NCBI GenBank assembly: GCA_023423495.1
Contig: JAFAFM010000335.1
Location: 1 to 9,334 of the forward strand
Source: Armatimonadota bacterium
GTDB lineage: Bacteria; Armatimonadota; Fimbriimonadia; Fimbriimonadales; Fimbriimonadaceae
Direction of reading: 5' to 3'
DNA length: 9,334 bases
Part shown: one piece after another, positions 6,584-9,334 of the stretch
How positions within the stretch are numbered: the first letter of the stretch is position 1
How the letters are laid out: every line of letters starts with the position of its first letter
The notes under the pieces: model-generated
The model's input: only the letters and a program-made list of their open reading frames with translations
Told to the model about the DNA's origin: nothing
The model's database searches: none
Translations under genes and position numbers: made by a program

Positions 6584-8206
6584 TTACTCGGGACCGTCCG
6601 CTTCAATTGCCGATACTGGTTCTTCGCGCTTTGCGCGGCGGTTCATGGCTCGCTTCACGTATTCGGACTCGGGCATCTTGAGCGCCTTCGTGATGAAGTA
6701 GTACGCCCACGCGCCGAGCATGAATACACCAAAAACGATCCACAGCGTCGGCCATTTGTTTCCGGCGATTGTTTGCCCCAGGGAACTGTAGGCAACACCG
6801 GAAGCAAGAATGCCCAATGGGATACAACCCACGATCGATTTAGATGCCGTAACCAGAAGTCCCTTGCCGTCGAGTCCCCCGATTTTGGGCGCCACGGCGA
6901 CCGAGAGCGCGATCACCAAAGCGACCGCCGAGCACGAACCCGCCAGCGGCAGCGCCCGATATTCGAGTCCAAGCGACTGCAGAAGGTAAATCAAGCCGAT
7001 GAATATTCCCGTGGTGAGGGAACCAAGAACGATCGGCGTGACGGTGTTCTGGATCGCAAAGAAACCTCGCATGAGGACGGGATGCAAGCACCAGGCGGGA
7101 ATTCCGATCGCGAAGTATCGCAGGCACTCGGCAGTATAAGCGGCATCTTCGGGCTTGAACTTGCCGTGAAGGTACATCGCCCCCACAATTTGGGGTGCCA
7201 TAACGAACATGAGAATCGAAATCGGAATGGTCAAGTAAAGGACCGTCCGCATGGTGTAATTCAGCTGAGAACGGTATTTGTCCATCTGCTGGAGCGCGTA
7301 AAACTGCGTCAGAGCCGGGAAAACTGCAATCGCGAGTGACTGCCCGAATACTCCAAGCGGGGCCTGCATAAGCTTGTTGGAAATGTCGAGATAGGTCACC
7401 ATCCCTGAGCCATAGTACGACCCGTAGGCACTCATGATCAGGGCATACACGCCCGGCAGAGACAGGCCCAAAACCACCGGGAGCATCAGCTTGAAGACCT
7501 TCTTGACGCCGGGATGTTTGAGATCAAGCGAAGGTTCGAAGCGCACGCCAATGTGGCGCATCGCGAGGAACGGGATGATGATGTTGCCCAAAAATGCGCC
7601 GATGAGCGCTCCCCAGGACATGCCGATCACGCCGGGGCTGAAGAAGTAAGAAAGAAGGAGAGCGCCCAGAATGATGCCGATGTTGTAAATGTTCGGCCCT
7701 AGCCCCGGCACCGAGAACTTTTGATGTGCGTACAGGGTGCCGAACATAATTCCGCCGATGAAAAAGGCGAATTGCGCGGGCAGAACGATCCTGCTCATCT
7801 GCACGATGTAGGGAATGAAGGCATCGCTGGTCCCGGGCGCAATTAGGTGGCTTAGGGGGTACGCGAAGATCCAGGCGATCACGATAAACGCGATGACCAA
7901 GATCGACATAAAGGTCGTCACAACGCTGAAGATGTGCCAGGCCTCGCGCTCGCGCTCCGTATGCAGGTATTCGCTGAACACCGGAATGAAAGCCGAACTA
8001 AGCGCTCCTCCAGCGATTAGGAAGAAGAGCAGATCAGGAATTTTGAAGGACTGGAAATAGGCGTCGGTGAAGCCGCCCGTCTCAAACTTTCCGGTGATGA
8101 TTGCGTCCCTAACCAAGCCCAAAACCCGGCTTAGGAGCAGGCTCACGATCATGATGAGGCCCGCGCGGGCGACATTTGGGTTGCGGGAGGAGGGTGCCGA
8201 AGCCAC
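6584..8206 (-). CDS. murJ: Lipid II flippase MurJ (MviN family)
   Basis: Inner-membrane transporter of the MOP superfamily that moves lipid-linked peptidoglycan precursor to the outer face. It has 540 residues, many hydrophobic segments consistent with 14 transmembrane helices, and a short basic, then acidic, cytoplasmic tail. TM1 contains SRVLGLVRDAI, with R27 and R33 matching E. coli R18 and R24, and D48 matches D39. In the next segment KIPDLLFFLIAGGALSSAF (55-73) the positions of E. coli R52 and E57 are F61 and G66. Other family stretches include QAPLGVFGQSLAIAVFPALT and RGFFAIQNTVTP. The start is GTG with no Shine-Dalgarno; a TTTAAT box lies 8 bases upstream. It follows trxA on the same strand but is cut off from it by an intrinsic terminator, so it probably has its own promoter. 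Confidence 0.95.
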   Translation of the reverse strand: MASAPSSRNPNVARAGLIMIVSLLLSRVLGLVRDAIITGKFETGGFTDAYFQSFKIPDLLFFLIAGGALSSAFIPVFSEYLHTEREREAWHIFSVVTTFMSILVIAFIVIAWIFAYPLSHLIAPGTSDAFIPYIVQMSRIVLPAQFAFFIGGIMFGTLYAHQKFSVPGLGPNIYNIGIILGALLLSYFFSPGVIGMSWGALIGAFLGNIIIPFLAMRHIGVRFEPSLDLKHPGVKKVFKLMLPVVLGLSLPGVYALIMSAYGSYYGSGMVTYLDISNKLMQAPLGVFGQSLAIAVFPALTQFYALQQMDKYRSQLNYTMRTVLYLTIPISILMFVMAPQIVGAMYLHGKFKPEDAAYTAECLRYFAIGIPAWCLHPVLMRGFFAIQNTVTPIVLGSLTTGIFIGLIYLLQSLGLEYRALPLAGSCSAVALVIALSVAVAPKIGGLDGKGLLVTASKSIVGCIPLGILASGVAYSSLGQTIAGNKWPTLWIVFGVFMLGAWAYYFITKALKMPESEYVKRAMNRRAKREEPVSAIEADGPE

Positions 8207-8214
8207 TGCGCTGG

Positions 8215-8220
8215 ATTAAA
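8215..8220 (-). promoter_or_regulatory. Candidate -10 box for murJ
   Basis: TTTAAT on the minus strand, ending 8 bases before the GTG start. The trxA terminator leaves only 27 bases between its T-run and murJ, so a murJ promoter must overlap the terminator, lie in this gap, or read through from trxA. No good -35 is seen; at 17 bases the position falls on the terminator stem. Confidence 0.25.
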
Positions 8221-8233
8221 CCCGAACACACAC

Positions 8234-8264
8234 AAAAAAGCCCGGAGAAGGTCCTTCTCCGGGC
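8234..8264 (-). terminator. Intrinsic terminator of trxA
   Basis: Positions 8240-8264 are a perfect palindrome around one central base: 12-base arms beginning GCCCGGAG and ending CTCCGGGC. This would fold in RNA as a GC-rich stem of about 10 pairs with a 5-base loop. On the minus strand the stem is followed at once by six T (8239-8234). It begins 21 bases beyond the trxA stop codon. On the plus strand the stem is followed only by ACTGTGTTTT, so it acts mainly on the trxA transcript. Confidence 0.93.
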
Positions 8265-8285
8265 ACTGTGTTTTGAGGCGGGACT

Positions 8286-8609
8286 TTAGAGGGCTCGATT
8301 CAGCATTTCAACGAATCGATCCTTGGGGGCCAATCCGACATGCTGGTCGACGACCTTGCCGCCCTTGAAAAGAAAGACGGCTGGGATGCTCATTACACCG
8401 TATTCGGTAGCCAGGTCAGGATCGGCATCTACGTCAACCTTGACGACCTTGGCGCGTCCTTCATATTCACCTGCAAGCTGCTCGATGGCAGGGCCAATCG
8501 CCTTGCAGGGCCCGCACCATTCGGCCCAGAAATCAACAAGTACAGGAACGTTAGATTTCAGAACCGTCTCTTCGAATTCGGTGCCGGTAACCCCTAAATT
8601 TGATGCCAT
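8286..8609 (-). CDS. trxA: Thioredoxin
   Basis: Cytoplasmic dithiol-disulfide oxidoreductase, reduced by thioredoxin reductase. At 107 aa it is the standard single-domain length. The active site is WCGPC (31-35, C32 and C35), preceded by VDFWAEW. The buried D26 is present, the cis-proline P76 lies in SIPAVFLFKGG, and the C-terminal helix follows. No signal peptide. The ATG at 8607-8609 has GGAG (minus strand, 8620-8623) 10 bases upstream. It appears monocistronic, ending at the terminator at 8234-8264, and is divergent from the Gly-rich protein gene. I see no clear promoter pair upstream. Confidence 0.97.
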   Translation of the reverse strand: MASNLGVTGTEFEETVLKSNVPVLVDFWAEWCGPCKAIGPAIEQLAGEYEGRAKVVKVDVDADPDLATEYGVMSIPAVFLFKGGKVVDQHVGLAPKDRFVEMLNRAL

Positions 8610-8661
8610 ATATTTGATTCTCCGTATTCCAGTTTAGTGTTGGAGGTATACCCCACATTCG

Positions 8662-8681
8662 TTACTTACGCGGCGTAGTAA
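8662..8681. repeat. Imperfect inverted repeat in the trxA/right-edge gene spacer
   Basis: TTACT-T-ACGC (8662-8671) and GCGT-AGTAA (8673-8681) pair over nine bases with one bulged T and a single central G. It sits 53 bases upstream of trxA and 99 bases upstream of the right-edge gene. With so small a loop it is likelier to be a protein-binding site than an RNA hairpin. AATATT (8681-8686) and CCGCGCGG (8687-8694) are short palindromes right beside it. Confidence 0.3.
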
Positions 8682-8716
8682 ATATTCCGCGCGGGCCTGT
8701 GACTTTCGGGGTGGGT

Positions 8717-8745
8717 TTGCGCGTCAGTAATAATCGGACAAGAAT
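8717..8745 (+). promoter_or_regulatory. Candidate promoter of the right-edge gene
   Basis: TTGCGC (8717-8722) and AAGAAT (8740-8745) with a 17-base spacer; matches are 3/6 and 4/6 to sigma-70 consensus. Position and spacing are right for the gene starting at 8781, but the matches are weak. Confidence 0.3.
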
Positions 8746-8764
8746 CAATACCGGTTCGTCACTC

Positions 8765-8770
8765 AGGAGG
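8765..8770 (+). promoter_or_regulatory. Ribosome-binding site that supports the TTG start at 8781
   Basis: AGGAGG, a full anti-Shine-Dalgarno match, 10 bases before TTG. There is no ATG or GTG in this frame nearby, and the TTG gives a clean signal peptide, so the non-ATG start is supported. Confidence 0.7.
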
Positions 8771-8780
8771 ACCTACGAGT

Positions 8781-9334
8781 TTGAATAACAAGTGGATTTT
8801 ATCGGCCTTTGGAATCGTTGCCATCGCAAGCGCGGCTCCAACGGCATTTGCCCAAGCGGGAAGCGGCGCCGAAACAAGCCTCATCGGCATTAAGCTTTAC
8901 GACAGCGGCGTTCGGGTCGTCAGCATTTACGGCACCCCGGACGAAGTGCAGGCTGTCGGCGGCGGTGGCGGAGCAATCGGCCCAGGCGGCGGACCTGCCG
9001 CTGGTGGTGGCCGAGGCGGCCCTGCGCCAGCTGGTGGAGGCACCGGATCTAACGTCGGAGTTGCCACGTGGCACAACGGCGCAAGCGCATTCGATTTCAG
9101 TAATCGCATTTTGCAGCGACCTGGACCAGGTGGTGCCGAGAGCCCTGGTTTGGCGGGCCCTCCAGGTGGTGGCGGACCGGGAGCCCCTGGAGCTCCGGGC
9201 GGTGGCGGCGGCGGTGGAGCTGCAGCAGGTGGCTCTGGCGGACGCATCCTCTACACGCGATGGGTCTACAACCGAAGCGGCTCCAAGTACGGTTTTGTGT
9301 TGGACAAGTCTAATCGAGTAGTACAGATCGAAGC
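8781..9334 (+). CDS. Exported Gly/Pro-rich protein of unknown function (partial, 3' end beyond right edge)
   Basis: Reads from TTG (8781) for 184 codons with no stop. Residues 1-24 form a signal peptide: NNK, a hydrophobic core WILSAFGIVAIASAA, then AFA before Q25. The mature part opens with LIGIKLYDSGVRVVSIYGTPDEV (34-56 region). Then comes a Gly-rich stretch (60-93), a short block VATWHNGASAFDFSNRILQ (94-112), a second Gly/Pro/Ala-rich stretch (114-154, including seven Gly in a row), and a block RWVYNRSGSKYGFVLDKSNRVVQI (155-183). YGTPDEV followed later by an aromatic strand and FVLD-x3-RVVQI loosely recalls the BamE/SmpA pattern (GTPxxV, then Y-x-F and a strand ending in V), with the Gly-rich parts as disordered insertions. 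That likeness is an inference. I do not recognise the family with confidence. Strong ribosome-binding site; divergent from trxA. Confidence 0.85.
   Translation, partial: MNNKWILSAFGIVAIASAAPTAFAQAGSGAETSLIGIKLYDSGVRVVSIYGTPDEVQAVGGGGGAIGPGGGPAAGGGRGGPAPAGGGTGSNVGVATWHNGASAFDFSNRILQRPGPGGAESPGLAGPPGGGGPGAPGAPGGGGGGGAAAGGSGGRILYTRWVYNRSGSKYGFVLDKSNRVVQIE

Noticed and set aside
6524..7339. Plus-strand open frame of 271 codons
   Set aside because: Antisense to murJ and overlapping the thiolase end; the translation is rich in Arg, Asp, His and Gln with no hydrophobic or domain pattern, as expected for the complement of a membrane-protein gene.
9120..9242. Collagen-like or PE_PGRS-like repeat protein
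   Set aside because: Gly-X-Y phasing holds for only a few triplets and then breaks, and no PE domain is present; it reads as a low-complexity linker.
8927..9247. Minus-strand frame encoding a proline-rich protein
   Set aside because: It is the complement of the GGT/GGC glycine codons of the plus-strand exported protein, which has a signal peptide and a strong ribosome-binding site.
8809..9321. Second plus-strand frame of 170 codons at the right edge
   Set aside because: Out-of-frame reading of the Gly-rich gene; no ribosome-binding site, and its ATG lies inside the signal-peptide codons of the supported frame.

Overview
The window is ordinary-looking bacterial chromosome: nine protein genes, two of them cut by the window edges, on both strands and packed with little non-coding DNA. 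Base composition looks to be in the mid-fifties % GC by eye. There are no tRNA, rRNA, CRISPR, transposase or phage features. The organism cannot be fixed from the sequence alone. An exported VKOR-DsbA fusion, a MurJ variant lacking the proteobacterial Arg/Glu pair, many GTG/TTG starts, several genes with no Shine-Dalgarno sequence and an exported DUF6624 protein make me think of Armatimonadota (Fimbriimonadia-like) or a related deep-branching phylum. That is an inference with low to moderate confidence.

Layout, left to right. (1) miaB, minus strand, its 3' end beyond the left edge. (2) An 89-base divergent spacer. (3) A plus-strand run of three genes: a VKOR-DsbA fusion, mnmA overlapping its end, and an exported DUF6624 protein 24 bases further on. 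(4) glgA, minus strand, converging on the DUF6624 gene with a 4-base overlap of the stop codons. (5) A 160-base divergent spacer. (6) A thiolase gene, plus strand. (7) murJ, minus strand, converging on the thiolase with a 2-base gap. (8) A strong intrinsic terminator. (9) trxA, minus strand. (10) A 171-base divergent spacer. (11) An exported glycine/proline-rich protein, plus strand, cut by the right edge.

Together these are housekeeping functions. Two enzymes thiolate the tRNA anticodon region (MiaB at A37, MnmA at wobble U34). Two are thiol-redox proteins on opposite sides of the membrane (VKOR-DsbA outside, thioredoxin inside). One is the lipid II flippase for cell-wall synthesis, one makes glycogen, and one is an acyl-CoA thiolase. 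The less explained items are the DUF6624 protein and the right-edge protein. In the latter, two long Gly/Pro-rich segments sit between short conserved-looking blocks that loosely resemble the BamE/SmpA pattern. I found no convincing new multi-gene system.
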